Assembly (NCBI RefSeq): GCF_004362215.1
Contig: NZ_SNWR01000001.1
Span: 4,570,001-4,634,000 of the forward strand
Length of the DNA stretch: 64,000 nucleotides
From: Paractinoplanes brasiliensis
Lineage (GTDB): Bacteria > Actinomycetota > Actinomycetes > Mycobacteriales > Micromonosporaceae
Reading direction: 5' to 3'
Numbering within the stretch: position 1 is the first letter of the stretch; each line of letters opens with the position of its first letter. Below are positions 9,018-17,820 of the stretch, piece by piece. The notes under the pieces were generated by a model, which ran no database searches, was not told the DNA's origin, and saw only the letters and a list, made by a program, of their open reading frames with translations. The translations under genes were made by a program, and so were the position numbers.

Positions 9018-10271
9018 GTGACCACCACGCCCGCCACCTCCGCTGCCTACGGGGTCCATTCCGAGGTCGGCGTCCTGCGCAAGGTTCTGGTGTGCGCGCC
9101 GGGACTGGCTCATTCCCGGCTGACGCCGCGCAACTGCGACCAGCTGCTGTTCGACGACGTCCTGTGGGTGGAGAACGCCCGCCGGGATCACGCGGACTTC
9201 GTCGACCAGCTCCGCGGACGCGGCGTCGAGGTCGTCGAGCTGCACGACCTGGTCGCCGAGACGATGGCGATCGCCGAGGCAAAGACCTGGCTGCTGGACC
9301 GCAAGGTCACGGCCAACGAGGTGGGTCTCGGCCTGGTCGACGCCACCCGCGAGTTCCTGGAGGGGCTCGACAACCGGCAGCTGGCGGAGTTCCTCATCGG
9401 CGGACTGGCCACTTCGGACCTGCCGGGCGACTTCCGGCCGGGCTATGTCGCGCTGGCCCGCGAGTCGACCGGGGTGCGGGAGTACCTCATGCCGCCGCTG
9501 CCCAACACCCTGTACACCCGGGACACCACCTGCTGGATCTACGGCGGGGTGACCTACAACCCGCTGTACTGGCCGGCCCGGCACGACGAGACCTTGCTGT
9601 ACAAGGCGCTCTACCTCTTCCACCCCGACTTCGCCGGCTCGACCGTCTGGTGGGGCGACCCCGAGCAGGACTGGGGCCTGGCCAACGTCGAGGGCGGCGA
9701 CGTCATGCCGATCGGCAACGGCGCCGTGGCCATCGGCATGAGCGAGCGCACGACGAGGCAGGGCATCACCCAGCTCGCCGCGGCGCTGTTCGAGCGCGGC
9801 GCGGCCAACCGGGTGATCGTCGCCGGCATGCCGAAACTGCGCGCCGCCATGCACCTGGACACCGTGTTCACGTTCGCCGATCGCGACGTGGCGACGGCGT
9901 ACCGCGACATCGTCGACAACATCCACACGTTCAGCCTGCGCCCCGGTGACAAGGAGCCGGTCGAGGTGACCGAGGAGAAGCACCCGTTCGCCGACGTGGT
10001 CGCCGAGGCACTCGGCCTGTCCGGGCTGCGGGTGCTCGACACCGGTGGGGACGCGTACGCGAACGAACGTCAGCAGTGGGACAGCGGCAACAACGTCGTC
10101 GCGGTCTCGCCGGGCGTGGTGTTCGCCTACGACCGCAACACCCATACCAACGCGGTGCTGCGAGATGCGGGGATCGAGGTGCTCACCATCGTCGGCGCGG
10201 AACTCGGTCGTGGCCGCGGCGGCGGGCACTGCATGACCTGCCCGATCATGCGGGACCCGGTCGACTTCTGA
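9018..10271 (+). CDS. arcA: Arginine deiminase
   Basis: A 417-residue cytoplasmic enzyme that hydrolyses L-arginine to citrulline and ammonia. The C-terminal block with GRGRGGGHCMTCP contains the catalytic Cys405. The preceding WDSGNNVVAVSPGVV and YDRNTHTN segments match the family closely, and length is typical. The GTG at 9018 is chosen for GAGGAG 6 nt upstream. It heads a three-gene run with two transporters (3-bp gap, then an 11-bp overlap). Ornithine carbamoyltransferase and carbamate kinase, the usual ATP-yielding partners, are not adjacent. Here the enzyme may serve ammonia release and acid or alkali homeostasis, or arginine catabolism feeding unlinked genes. Confidence 0.95.
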   Translation: MTTTPATSAAYGVHSEVGVLRKVLVCAPGLAHSRLTPRNCDQLLFDDVLWVENARRDHADFVDQLRGRGVEVVELHDLVAETMAIAEAKTWLLDRKVTANEVGLGLVDATREFLEGLDNRQLAEFLIGGLATSDLPGDFRPGYVALARESTGVREYLMPPLPNTLYTRDTTCWIYGGVTYNPLYWPARHDETLLYKALYLFHPDFAGSTVWWGDPEQDWGLANVEGGDVMPIGNGAVAIGMSERTTRQGITQLAAALFERGAANRVIVAGMPKLRAAMHLDTVFTFADRDVATAYRDIVDNIHTFSLRPGDKEPVEVTEEKHPFADVVAEALGLSGLRVLDTGGDAYANERQQWDSGNNVVAVSPGVVFAYDRNTHTNAVLRDAGIEVLTIVGAELGRGRGGGHCMTCPIMRDPVDF

Positions 10272-10274
10272 GCC

Positions 10275-11774
10275 ATGGCCGAGCCCGAGGTTCCGGCGGT
10301 GCGCAGACCGTCGCTTGTGGACGCCGTGGTGCCGCTGATCGCGTTGGCGGTGCTGATCGCGAGTTCCCTGCTGCTGTTCGGGCTGGACGCGCTGGACGGG
10401 CCCATCCAGGTGGCGCTGGTGGTGTGCGCCGCCGTCGCGGCGTTGATCGCGCTCAAGAACGGGCACAACTGGGCGGCCGTGCAGAGCGCCGGGCAGGAGG
10501 CGATCGCCTCGGTGACGGGCGCGATGTTCATCCTGCTGGCCGTCGGCGCGCTGATCGGCACCTTCAACCTGTCGGGCACGATCCCGACCCTCGTCTACTA
10601 CGGCATCCAGGTGCTCTCGCCGTCGTGGTACTACGCGGCCTCGGCGATCATCTGCGCGATCGTCGCGCTCAGCATCGGAAGCTCATGGACCACCGCCGCG
10701 ACGATCGGTGTCGGCCTGGTCGGCATCGCGACCCTGCTCGGCGTCTCGCCTGCCATCACCGCGGGAGCGGTGATCTCGGGCGCCTACCTCGGCGACAAGA
10801 CGTCACCGCTGTCCGAGACCACCATCCTCACCGCCCAGATGGCCGGCGTCGACCCACGCGAGCACATCAAACGGCAGGTCTGGACGTCGGTGCCGGCGTT
10901 CCTGATCGCGCTGGTCGCCTTCTTCGTCCTGGGCCTGCTCAAGGCGCCGGAGGTGGACGACACCGTCTCCACCGCCACGGAGCTGGCCGACCTCGACCAG
11001 CTGTTCTGGATCAATCCGGTGAACCTGTTGCCGCTGCTGTTGCTGGTCGTGCTCTCGGTGCGCAAGGCGCCGGCGTCGCTGGCCCTGCTGGCTTCGGCGA
11101 TGTTCGCGGGTCTCCTCGCGGCGTTCACCCAGCGGCAGGTCATCGCCGACTTCGTCGCGGGCCAGGGCAACGTCGTCCTGGAATCGATCAAGGCGACCTG
11201 GCTGACGATGGCCACCGGTTTCCACGCCGACACCGGCCTCGCCGACGTCGACCGGCTGGTCTCCCGGGGCGGCATGGCAAGCATGCTGTACACGCTGTGG
11301 CTGATCTTCGGAGCCGTGACGTTCGGGGTGCTGCTGGAGCGCTTCGGGCTGATCTCGCGGCTGATCGACCCGATGATCGCCGCCGCCAAGAGCACCGGGC
11401 GGCTGTTCCTCACCGTGTTCGCGTGTGCCTTCGGCCTCAACGTCGTCGCCGGTGACCAGTACATCGCCCTGGTCCTGCCCGCGCGCATCTTCCGCGCCGA
11501 GTTCGCGCGGCGGGGCCTCGCGCCGACGAACCTGTCCCGGCTGACCGCCGACAGCGGCACGGTCACCTCTCCGCTGGTGCCGTGGAACTCCTGCGGGGCG
11601 TTCATGGGCGCCACTCTGGGCGTCTCGGCCCTCCTCTACCTGCCGTTCGCGATCTTCTGCTACGCGAGTCCGGCACTGAGCGTCCTGTACGGGTTCACCG
11701 GTTTCAAGATCGAGAAGGTCGAGCCCGCACCGCTCGGCCCATCACCAGAGGGAGTGCCTGACGATGGTCGATAG
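10275..11774 (+). CDS. NhaC-family Na+/H+ antiporter-like transporter
   Basis: A 499-residue membrane protein with about 11-12 helices. The segments GSSWTTAATIGVGLVGIA and GAYLGDKTSPLSETT are characteristic of the NhaC family, which exchanges sodium for protons. Some family members in amino-acid gene clusters appear to move organic substrates instead. The ATG lies 3 bp after arcA, so the genes are co-transcribed. Context suggests pH or ion balance during arginine breakdown, or transport of a pathway product; neither is proven. Confidence 0.85.
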   Translation: MAEPEVPAVRRPSLVDAVVPLIALAVLIASSLLLFGLDALDGPIQVALVVCAAVAALIALKNGHNWAAVQSAGQEAIASVTGAMFILLAVGALIGTFNLSGTIPTLVYYGIQVLSPSWYYAASAIICAIVALSIGSSWTTAATIGVGLVGIATLLGVSPAITAGAVISGAYLGDKTSPLSETTILTAQMAGVDPREHIKRQVWTSVPAFLIALVAFFVLGLLKAPEVDDTVSTATELADLDQLFWINPVNLLPLLLLVVLSVRKAPASLALLASAMFAGLLAAFTQRQVIADFVAGQGNVVLESIKATWLTMATGFHADTGLADVDRLVSRGGMASMLYTLWLIFGAVTFGVLLERFGLISRLIDPMIAAAKSTGRLFLTVFACAFGLNVVAGDQYIALVLPARIFRAEFARRGLAPTNLSRLTADSGTVTSPLVPWNSCGAFMGATLGVSALLYLPFAIFCYASPALSVLYGFTGFKIEKVEPAPLGPSPEGVPDDGR

Positions 11775-13251
11775 AACACCGGTTGCGAGCACTTCGGCCC
11801 CGGACGCCTCGACCGACCCGCCGGTGGAAACGTCAGGAAAGATGAGCCTGCCCACCCTCACCGGCATGGTGGTCGGGGGCATGGTCGGCGCGGGCGTGTT
11901 CTCGCTGCCGGCGCGTTTCGGCGTGGCGACGGGCATCCTCGGCTCGCTGATCGCCTGGGCCATCGCCGGTACGGGCATGCTCATGCTCGCCTTCGTCTTC
12001 CAGAACCTCGCGATCCGCAAGCCCAGCCTCGACTCCGGCGTCTTCATCTACGCCAAGGCCGGCTTCGGGGACTATGTCGGCTTCAACTCCGCGATCGGCT
12101 TCTGGGCCAGCGCGGTCGCGGGCAACACCTTCTACTGGGTGTTCATCACCGCGACCCTCGGCGGGCTGTTCCCCGGCTTCGGCGACGGCGACACCGTCCT
12201 GTCGGTGGCGGTGTCCACCATCGGCGTCTGGCTGTTCCACTACCTGATCGCGCGCGGCATCCGCGACGCCGCGGTGATCAACCGGATCGTCACCGTCTTC
12301 AAGATCCTGCCGATCCTGGTTTTCATCGTTGTGCTGTTCGTCGCCCTCGACGCGGGAATCTTCGCCGACAACTGGACCGCGACCGGCTACGGCGACCTCG
12401 GCAACCTCAACGAGCAGGTCCGCAACACGATGATCATCACGACCTTCGTGTTCCTGGGCATCGAGGGCGCGAGCGTGTACTCCCGCTACGCCAAGAGGCG
12501 CGCGGACGTCGGCCGGGCGACCGTCATCGGCTTCCTCAGCGTGCTGTCGATCTTTGCTCTGGTGACGCTGTCGAGCTACTCGGTGATGGCCCAGCCGCAG
12601 ATCGCCGGGACCCGGCAGCCCTCGATGATCGGCCTTTTCGAGCACGTCGTCGGCGACTGGGGCCGCTGGTTCATCAGCATCGCGGTGATCGTCTCGGTGC
12701 TCGGGGCCTATCTCGCCTGGACCCTGATGGCGGCCGAGGTGATGTTCATTCCGGCCCGCAACGAGGACTTCCCCGCCTTCCTCGGCCGCGAGAACGACAA
12801 GGCGACGCCGATCACCGCGCTGGTGATCACCTCGCTGGCGGTCCAGGGCCTGCTGGTCGCGACGTTCGTCCTGACCGACGCGCTGAACTTCATGCTCGAC
12901 CTGTGCACCAGCCTGGCGCTGATCCCGTACTTCCTCGCTGCGGCGTACGCGCTGAAACTCGGACTCACCGGTGAGGCGTACGAGGACGTGGAGCCCCGTA
13001 CCCGTCGCAAGGAGACCATAATCGGGGGCATCGCGACCGCGTACACGGTGTTCCTCTTCGAGGCGGCGGGCCTGAAGTTCCTGCTGCTGTCGACGGTCAT
13101 CCTCGCGCCGGCCACCCTGCTGTACGTCAAGGCGCGCAGCGAACGGGGGCGCCGGATCTTCAGCCCTGTCGAGATCGCGCTGTGTGCCCTTGTCGTGGCC
13201 GCCGGCATCACGGGTGTGGTGGGCCTGTGGACCGGCCTGATCGCGATCTGA
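11764..13251 (+). CDS. APC-family basic amino acid antiporter, probably arginine/ornithine or arginine/citrulline (ArcD-like)
   Basis: A 495-residue transporter with about 12-13 helices. The first helix carries GGMVGAGVFSLPARFG, the unwound substrate-binding signature of APC-family antiporters. A later FVFLGIEGASVYSRYAKRR segment is typical of ArcD/ArcE-type basic amino acid exchangers. The start overlaps the end of the NhaC-type gene by 11 bp and has GAGGGAG upstream. In arginine deiminase operons this component imports arginine in exchange for ornithine. With no arcB here, citrulline is an equally plausible counter-substrate. Confidence 0.85.
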   Translation: MVDRTPVASTSAPDASTDPPVETSGKMSLPTLTGMVVGGMVGAGVFSLPARFGVATGILGSLIAWAIAGTGMLMLAFVFQNLAIRKPSLDSGVFIYAKAGFGDYVGFNSAIGFWASAVAGNTFYWVFITATLGGLFPGFGDGDTVLSVAVSTIGVWLFHYLIARGIRDAAVINRIVTVFKILPILVFIVVLFVALDAGIFADNWTATGYGDLGNLNEQVRNTMIITTFVFLGIEGASVYSRYAKRRADVGRATVIGFLSVLSIFALVTLSSYSVMAQPQIAGTRQPSMIGLFEHVVGDWGRWFISIAVIVSVLGAYLAWTLMAAEVMFIPARNEDFPAFLGRENDKATPITALVITSLAVQGLLVATFVLTDALNFMLDLCTSLALIPYFLAAAYALKLGLTGEAYEDVEPRTRRKETIIGGIATAYTVFLFEAAGLKFLLLSTVILAPATLLYVKARSERGRRIFSPVEIALCALVVAAGITGVVGLWTGLIAI

Positions 13252-13267
13252 ACCGGGGGTCCACGGC

Positions 13268-13825
13268 ATGAAACGAGTCGGAGTTGTCGCGGCGGTCCTG
13301 CTTTGCCTGCTGGGATCGGCCGGCTGTACGGCGCAGCCCCGCTCCCAGGCCGTCGGGAGCGTGGACGGGCAGGTTGGCCGTCTGCGCCTGCTCCGTGTGG
13401 CGGTCGACGCCCCGGGACCGTCCGGAAGCATCCACATCGCGGGCAGCAGCGCCGCCCTGCTCCTGACGATCGCGAACTTCGGGGAGGCGGAGGACGCCCT
13501 CGTCGCGGCGACCGCCAACGTCGCGGGGCAGATCGTGCTGCGCGACGGTGACGCCGTCACACAGGCGCCCCTGCAGGTGGCCGTGCCCGCCGGCGGCGCT
13601 GCCGTGCTCGGCGAGGTCACCGGGCCACACCTGGAGCTGTCGGGGCTGCGGGCAACCCTGCGCGCCGGATCTCCGGTGCTCGTCACCTTCGTGTTCCGCG
13701 ACGCCGGCTCGGTGCTGCTCCAAGTGCCGGTCCGCGGCTACACGGACGTCCCGGTCGACCGGGTCCCGCCACCCGACGGTCAACCGGCCGCCGGAACCCC
13801 GCCACCAGCGGACCGGCGCTCCTGA
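13268..13825 (+). CDS. Lipoprotein, LpqE/PCu(A)C-like
   Basis: A 185-residue exported lipoprotein. The signal peptide ends in LGSAGC, with Cys20 as the lipidation site. The mature part has alternating beta-rich hydrophobic stretches and a Pro-rich end. The overall pattern recalls LpqE-like proteins related to the periplasmic copper chaperone fold, but I do not see a clear Met/His copper motif, so metal binding is unproven. It follows the antiporter gene by 16 bp and may share its transcript. Its 3' end overlaps the convergent exporter gene by 46 bp. Confidence 0.65.
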   Translation: MKRVGVVAAVLLCLLGSAGCTAQPRSQAVGSVDGQVGRLRLLRVAVDAPGPSGSIHIAGSSAALLLTIANFGEAEDALVAATANVAGQIVLRDGDAVTQAPLQVAVPAGGAAVLGEVTGPHLELSGLRATLRAGSPVLVTFVFRDAGSVLLQVPVRGYTDVPVDRVPPPDGQPAAGTPPPADRRS

Positions 13826-15519
13826 GGGCGGCCGTCCACCTCGGCCGGCGTACGGGCGGGCCGGCGGATCTCGCTGCCGAGCAGGACGCCGAGCGCGACC
13901 GCGACCATCGTCGCCGCCGTGGTGACCAGCGTGTCGATCCCGTTCCTCGGGTCGGTTCCCAGGTATTCGGTCACCCCGAGCAGGCCCAGCGCCCCGGGCA
14001 CCAGCAGCCAGAAGGCCGGCAGGACGCTGACCGGCGCCGGCGGCCCGTTCGGTGCGCGCGCGACCAGCCGGGCGACGGGGGTCATCAGCACCGCTCCGAC
14101 AAAGGCCGACAACACCCCACCGAGGAAAAACCCTCCGACCACCTGCCCCGCGTACGCGACATAGAGCACCAGCAGCAGCCAGCCCAGCGAAGCCCACCGA
14201 GCGCAGTTGTGCAGCACCACACCCACCCCGAAGAACGCGACACCGAGCCAGGTCGTCCAGGACGGCAAGGGCCCGGAGCTGATGGCGATGATGGCGTCGA
14301 CGCCGACCAGCTCCGACGCCGCGGTGATGCCGAGGGCCAGCAGGAACAGGCGCATGCTGCCGGACGCCAGCCGGGCCGCACCGGAGATCATCTGCCCGGT
14401 GGCCAGCTCGATCGCCGCGGTGGTGAGCAGCGCACCGGGAAGGAAGTTCACCAGCGGCGCGGCCAGCGGCGCCAGCAGACCGGTGCCGGGGGCCAGGCGG
14501 ACGAGCAGGAAAGCCGCCCCGGCCGCACCGAAAGCGCACACGAACGGGAGGAACGGCTGCCACCGCGTCGGCGCCCGGCCCGTGTCCAGCTGCAACAGGC
14601 CGCCCACCACCACGCCGAGCAGGGCCGCGGCCAGCAGGCCGGTCCAGTCCGCCCGCAGCACCAGGGCGAGGCCGGTCGTCAGCAGGGTGTAGCCGGCCAC
14701 CCGGACGAGCGGCGGGTACGCCGGTGGCAGCCGGCGGATCCGGTCGAGCTCGTCGAGTCCGTCCGCCGGCCGGGTCCGGCCCCGCTCCGCCGACCGGACG
14801 AGCCGGTGGAGGGCATGCATCTGGTCCAGGCGGAGCTGCTCGGTGCCGGCCGGTGACACCGCGGTCTGCACCGTGCCGAGTGCCGGTGCGGTCACGAACA
14901 GCGCGGTCGCCAGCACCACGACCTCCGCGCCCGGAACGCCGTTGACGGACGCCACCCGGCCCAAAGTCCGCTGAACCGAGGACGCCGCCTCGCCGCTGTC
15001 GATCAGCGCCCGTCCCAGGGTCACGAGGAAGGGCAGCAGCGCCGCGGGAACGGTGGGGAGGGGCGCCTGCGGGCGGGCCGGGCGGCGCGGCGTACGTGGT
15101 GCCCGGTGGCGGATCACGTACGCGGCGGCGCCCAGGACCAACAGCGCACCCAACGCCACGAGCAAGGTGGACACCGCGATGCCGGACCGCTGGGCGGCGG
15201 GGGAATGGGGCTGCGGCATCCCGGCCGCCGGGGACGCCTCCGACGTCGGAGCAGGTGTCGCCGCCGGTGCCGTCGTCCGCGGGAGCTGCGACGGGCTCGG
15301 CGACGGCGGGGGCGCGGACGACACCTCCGATCCCGGCTCCGGCTCCGGTTCCTCGGGTTCCGGTGTCGGGGCCGGCTCGCTGATCACGGATTCGGCGCCG
15401 ACGGACGGCTCGGGGACCGGCGGCTCAGTGGGCTGCTCTCCGCCCGCCGCCCGGGCCAGAGCGAGGACGATCACCACAGCGGCAAGGAGGACTGCCGGCC
15501 CCCGGCGAGTGGCGATCAT
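13780..15519 (-). CDS. Threonine/serine exporter family (ThrE) protein with long disordered N-terminal segment
   Basis: A 579-residue inner-membrane exporter of the ThrE family, combining both halves (DUF1212-like and DUF3815-like) in one chain. After a signal-like first helix comes about 90 residues rich in Pro, Glu, Thr and Ser, probably outside the membrane. A second helix (about 113-137) and the ThrE core follow. The core holds the typical segments DSGEAASSVQRTLGRVA and PGALLTTAAIELATGQMISG and about ten helices. The ATG overlaps the preceding small gene as ATGA. Substrate is inferred from family only. Confidence 0.85.
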   Translation of the reverse strand: MIATRRGPAVLLAAVVIVLALARAAGGEQPTEPPVPEPSVGAESVISEPAPTPEPEEPEPEPGSEVSSAPPPSPSPSQLPRTTAPAATPAPTSEASPAAGMPQPHSPAAQRSGIAVSTLLVALGALLVLGAAAYVIRHRAPRTPRRPARPQAPLPTVPAALLPFLVTLGRALIDSGEAASSVQRTLGRVASVNGVPGAEVVVLATALFVTAPALGTVQTAVSPAGTEQLRLDQMHALHRLVRSAERGRTRPADGLDELDRIRRLPPAYPPLVRVAGYTLLTTGLALVLRADWTGLLAAALLGVVVGGLLQLDTGRAPTRWQPFLPFVCAFGAAGAAFLLVRLAPGTGLLAPLAAPLVNFLPGALLTTAAIELATGQMISGAARLASGSMRLFLLALGITAASELVGVDAIIAISSGPLPSWTTWLGVAFFGVGVVLHNCARWASLGWLLLVLYVAYAGQVVGGFFLGGVLSAFVGAVLMTPVARLVARAPNGPPAPVSVLPAFWLLVPGALGLLGVTEYLGTDPRNGIDTLVTTAATMVAVALGVLLGSEIRRPARTPAEVDGRPQERRSAGGGVPAAG

Positions 15520-15755
15520 CCGTACGGGAATGGGGTCTCACCCGCCGTTTCCGGGGACCCGGGCTGGGAGACGTCGACCAGTTCCAGGCCCAGGGCGCGG
15601 ATCTGATCGAGCACCTCGTGCAGCCCGGCCTGGTCCAAGGTTCCCGACAGCACCGTCGTGGCCGGCTCCTCCTCGACGGTGAGACCGCTGAACGCCGTAC
15701 GGGCAGCGGTGCCGAGCAGACCGACAACCCTGATCTCGTACCGCACGGTGGTCAC
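15516..15755 (-). CDS. Small conserved actinobacterial protein, paralog of its neighbour
   Basis: A 79-residue protein with the pattern YEIRV, a variable stretch, then TVLSGTLDQAGLHEVLDQIR and LGLELVDV. It begins at a GTG overlapping the stop of the upstream paralog by 4 bp, and its own stop overlaps the ThrE start by 4 bp. The fold looks like a short beta-alpha-beta unit. The family is widespread in actinomycetes, as far as I recall, without a known function. The three-gene coupling suggests a role with the exporter. Confidence 0.7.
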   Translation of the reverse strand: MTTVRYEIRVVGLLGTAARTAFSGLTVEEEPATTVLSGTLDQAGLHEVLDQIRALGLELVDVSQPGSPETAGETPFPYG

Positions 15756-16024
15756 GAATGCTCCTTCCGTCCGCTTTCGTCGGGTGAGGACGGCCTACGG
15801 GGTGCAAGTGCCGGGCGACGAGGCGTGCCGGGCGTGCGGCGCACATCGATCAGCTCCAGACCCAGGAACCGGATGCGTTCCAGCACGCCGTGCAACGCCG
15901 ACTGGTCCATCTCCCCGGACAGCCGCAGGACGCCGCCGGCGGAACTGGCGGACAGGCCCAGAAACGCGGAGCTGGACAGTTCACCAGGCCGTTCGCGCAC
16001 CCGGATGTCGTAGCGAGGAGCCAT
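15752..16024 (-). CDS. Small conserved actinobacterial protein, first of a tandem paralog pair
   Basis: A 90-residue protein sharing with the next gene the order YDIRV, F.GL, VLRLSGEMDQSALHGVLERI and LGLELIDV. The pair arose by tandem duplication. AAGGAG lies upstream of the ATG, so this is the entry point of a translationally coupled three-gene unit that ends with the ThrE-type exporter. The C-terminal 30 residues are Pro/Arg-rich and absent from the paralog. Function unknown. Confidence 0.7.
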   Translation of the reverse strand: MAPRYDIRVRERPGELSSSAFLGLSASSAGGVLRLSGEMDQSALHGVLERIRFLGLELIDVRRTPGTPRRPALAPRRPSSPDESGRKEHS

Positions 16025-16198
16025 GTGGCGCTCCTTCCTTCACGGCTCTCCGCATCATGCTGGCGACGAATCGGCGCGGTGACACCATCCGAACGGGGTG
16101 AACGCGATCCCCGTCCCACACCCCCCGCCGGCTACAACAAGTCATGATCGACGAGGAGAGTCCGGACTCGACCGCCACGGAGGCCGGCCCGACGGCGA

Positions 16199-17431
16199 TC
16201 AGCTGGGGCGCACGGCATCGACGGTGTGGGTCAGGGTCGGCTCGAAGTGCGCTATCTCCGACTGGCTGATCCCGTTGCGGCGGGCGACCGCCCCCCAGTT
16301 CTCAGCGGCCCCGGCTACTTCGCGGAGGACGGCGCGCGCCTGGTTGTCCGACAAACCGAAGTTTTCCGCGTACGCCAGGAGCGCGTTGACCTCGTCGGCC
16401 GGATTCGTCGCACCGCCGATGCTCGTCACTCGCCGGGTCGCAGGTTCCGGATCGGGGTTGATGTCGAAAGCAGGCGCTAACCTCCAGCCGGGGCCCTGAC
16501 GCAGGAAACCGTGGTTGCGAAGGTGATCGTCAGTGTTGTGGATGGCAATAGAAAACGCGATCCGTCGCCACAGTTGTCGAAGGTCGTCAACGGCTGCGGA
16601 GCTGTGCTCTGGGAGAACCTCAGCGATCTCGGTGTAATCCCGAGGTTGCCCGTCCTGTGCTTCCAGCAGCGTCATCGCGCTGATGTACCCGACGCGGCGC
16701 TGTCCTTCCCGGTCGAATCGGTCGAGCAGAAGCACCGGGCTTCCGTCGATACCGACCAATTGCCTTCCCGGGACAGGGATTCCCGCGACCTCCGCAAGGT
16801 CGAGAGCTGTCTTCTCCCAAGCGATAACACTCCACTCGTCGGAGTGATGGGGGAACTTCGCGATCATGAGCCGCTCGTCGTCGCGAACTGACGCCTTGGG
16901 GCGCGCCCCGCCGAGTGAGCCTGTACCAGCGTCCAATAGTGTTTTGATCGCGTCCAAGTTGTCTGGTCCCTCGCGGGTGACAGCGTTGGCGGCATGAAGG
17001 AGTGAGGGAAGCGCGATCAGTTTCGGCACGTCAGGCGACGGGTGCTGGAACACGTCATCAGGATCTGTCTTGAAGCGCAGCGCGCCCTGCCGAGTTTCGT
17101 CGCTGACTCCGAGCAGGTAGTCCCGGTCGTCGAGGGCCGGTGGGGTTCGGCTGTCCAAAGCCGCTTGGGCCCGGATGCGCTTGGCGATCAAAGTGCGGCC
17201 CCAACGGTCGGGGGCAGCGTCACTGAAAGCGCCGGCGAGTCCCTGGGGTAGTGGCCATGCTCCGGCGCTGAGGCCGAGGGCAGGGTCGATGGCGTAGGCG
17301 CCCGGCAGCGAGAGGTAGTCGCGGTCGTAGGAGAAGGTCGCCGTCAGCCGGCCCCGGCGGAAGTTGAAGTGGGCGTCGCCGACGGCAACGGTTCGTCCGG
17401 CGATTTCGACATAGGTGCGGACACGGCTCAC
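16199..17431 (-). CDS. hipA: HipA-family Ser/Thr kinase toxin
   Basis: A 410-residue type II toxin kinase. In E. coli HipA phosphorylates the glutamyl-tRNA synthetase and induces dormancy. This protein has the N-terminal subdomain (DAAPDRWGRTLI near 71-82), the phosphate loop GSLGGARPKA (171-180), ATP-binding Lys192 in AKFP, the catalytic segment HNTDDHLRNHGF (298-309) and APAFDINP for the metal-binding Asp. All key residues are present, so it should be active. The GTG start overlaps the hipB stop by 4 bp. Base composition is a little lower in GC than the neighbours, which fits acquired DNA. Confidence 0.92.
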   Translation of the reverse strand: MSRVRTYVEIAGRTVAVGDAHFNFRRGRLTATFSYDRDYLSLPGAYAIDPALGLSAGAWPLPQGLAGAFSDAAPDRWGRTLIAKRIRAQAALDSRTPPALDDRDYLLGVSDETRQGALRFKTDPDDVFQHPSPDVPKLIALPSLLHAANAVTREGPDNLDAIKTLLDAGTGSLGGARPKASVRDDERLMIAKFPHHSDEWSVIAWEKTALDLAEVAGIPVPGRQLVGIDGSPVLLLDRFDREGQRRVGYISAMTLLEAQDGQPRDYTEIAEVLPEHSSAAVDDLRQLWRRIAFSIAIHNTDDHLRNHGFLRQGPGWRLAPAFDINPDPEPATRRVTSIGGATNPADEVNALLAYAENFGLSDNQARAVLREVAGAAENWGAVARRNGISQSEIAHFEPTLTHTVDAVRPS

Positions 17432-17724
17432 CGGCGTACCCGCTTAGGCAGCGCCTCATCGGCGCGGGCACGGCCGAGATCGGTCTCGTAAGGATCAGTT
17501 GCTGTCACGATGGCGTCCAGAACACCTAGGGCCCTGGCGACGCTGAGCAAAGCCTGCACCCCCACACCGGTGTCCCCGTTCTCGACCCGCCGCAGCGTGG
17601 TCCGTGATATCCCGGCCCTCTCGGACACCTGCTCAGCGGTGAGCCCTTGCAGTTTCCGCCACGCCGTGAACTGCTCCCCAATGCTCTTGGCGGCAGCACT
17701 CACACGAACAGAAGGCCGAGGCAC
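17428..17724 (-). CDS. hipB: HipB-like XRE-family antitoxin
   Basis: A 98-residue antitoxin with a helix-turn-helix of the Cro/C1 type (about residues 18-72). It includes GLTAEQVSERAGISRTTLRR followed by VENGDTGVGVQALLSVARALG. It precedes and overlaps hipA, the standard order. AAGGAGT lies before the GTG start. HipB proteins bind HipA and repress their own promoter; the TATAGT at 17759-17764 lies in the likely control region. Confidence 0.9.
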   Translation of the reverse strand: MPRPSVRVSAAAKSIGEQFTAWRKLQGLTAEQVSERAGISRTTLRRVENGDTGVGVQALLSVARALGVLDAIVTATDPYETDLGRARADEALPKRVRR

Positions 17725-17758
17725 AACACTCCTTCACCCAACGCCCAGCATCCTAACC

Positions 17759-17764
17759 ACTATA
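17759..17764 (-). promoter_or_regulatory. Candidate -10 box of the hipBA promoter
   Basis: TATAGT on the minus strand lies about 35 bp upstream of the hipB start, in an AT-rich patch unusual for this window. No convincing -35 box is seen. A CTTAAG palindrome lies a few bases further upstream and may form part of an operator. Confidence 0.45.
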
Positions 17765-17820
17765 CGTCTTAAGGACCAGAACCATGCCCATTAAGGGAAG
17801 TCCAGTTACCACCCAGGCAA

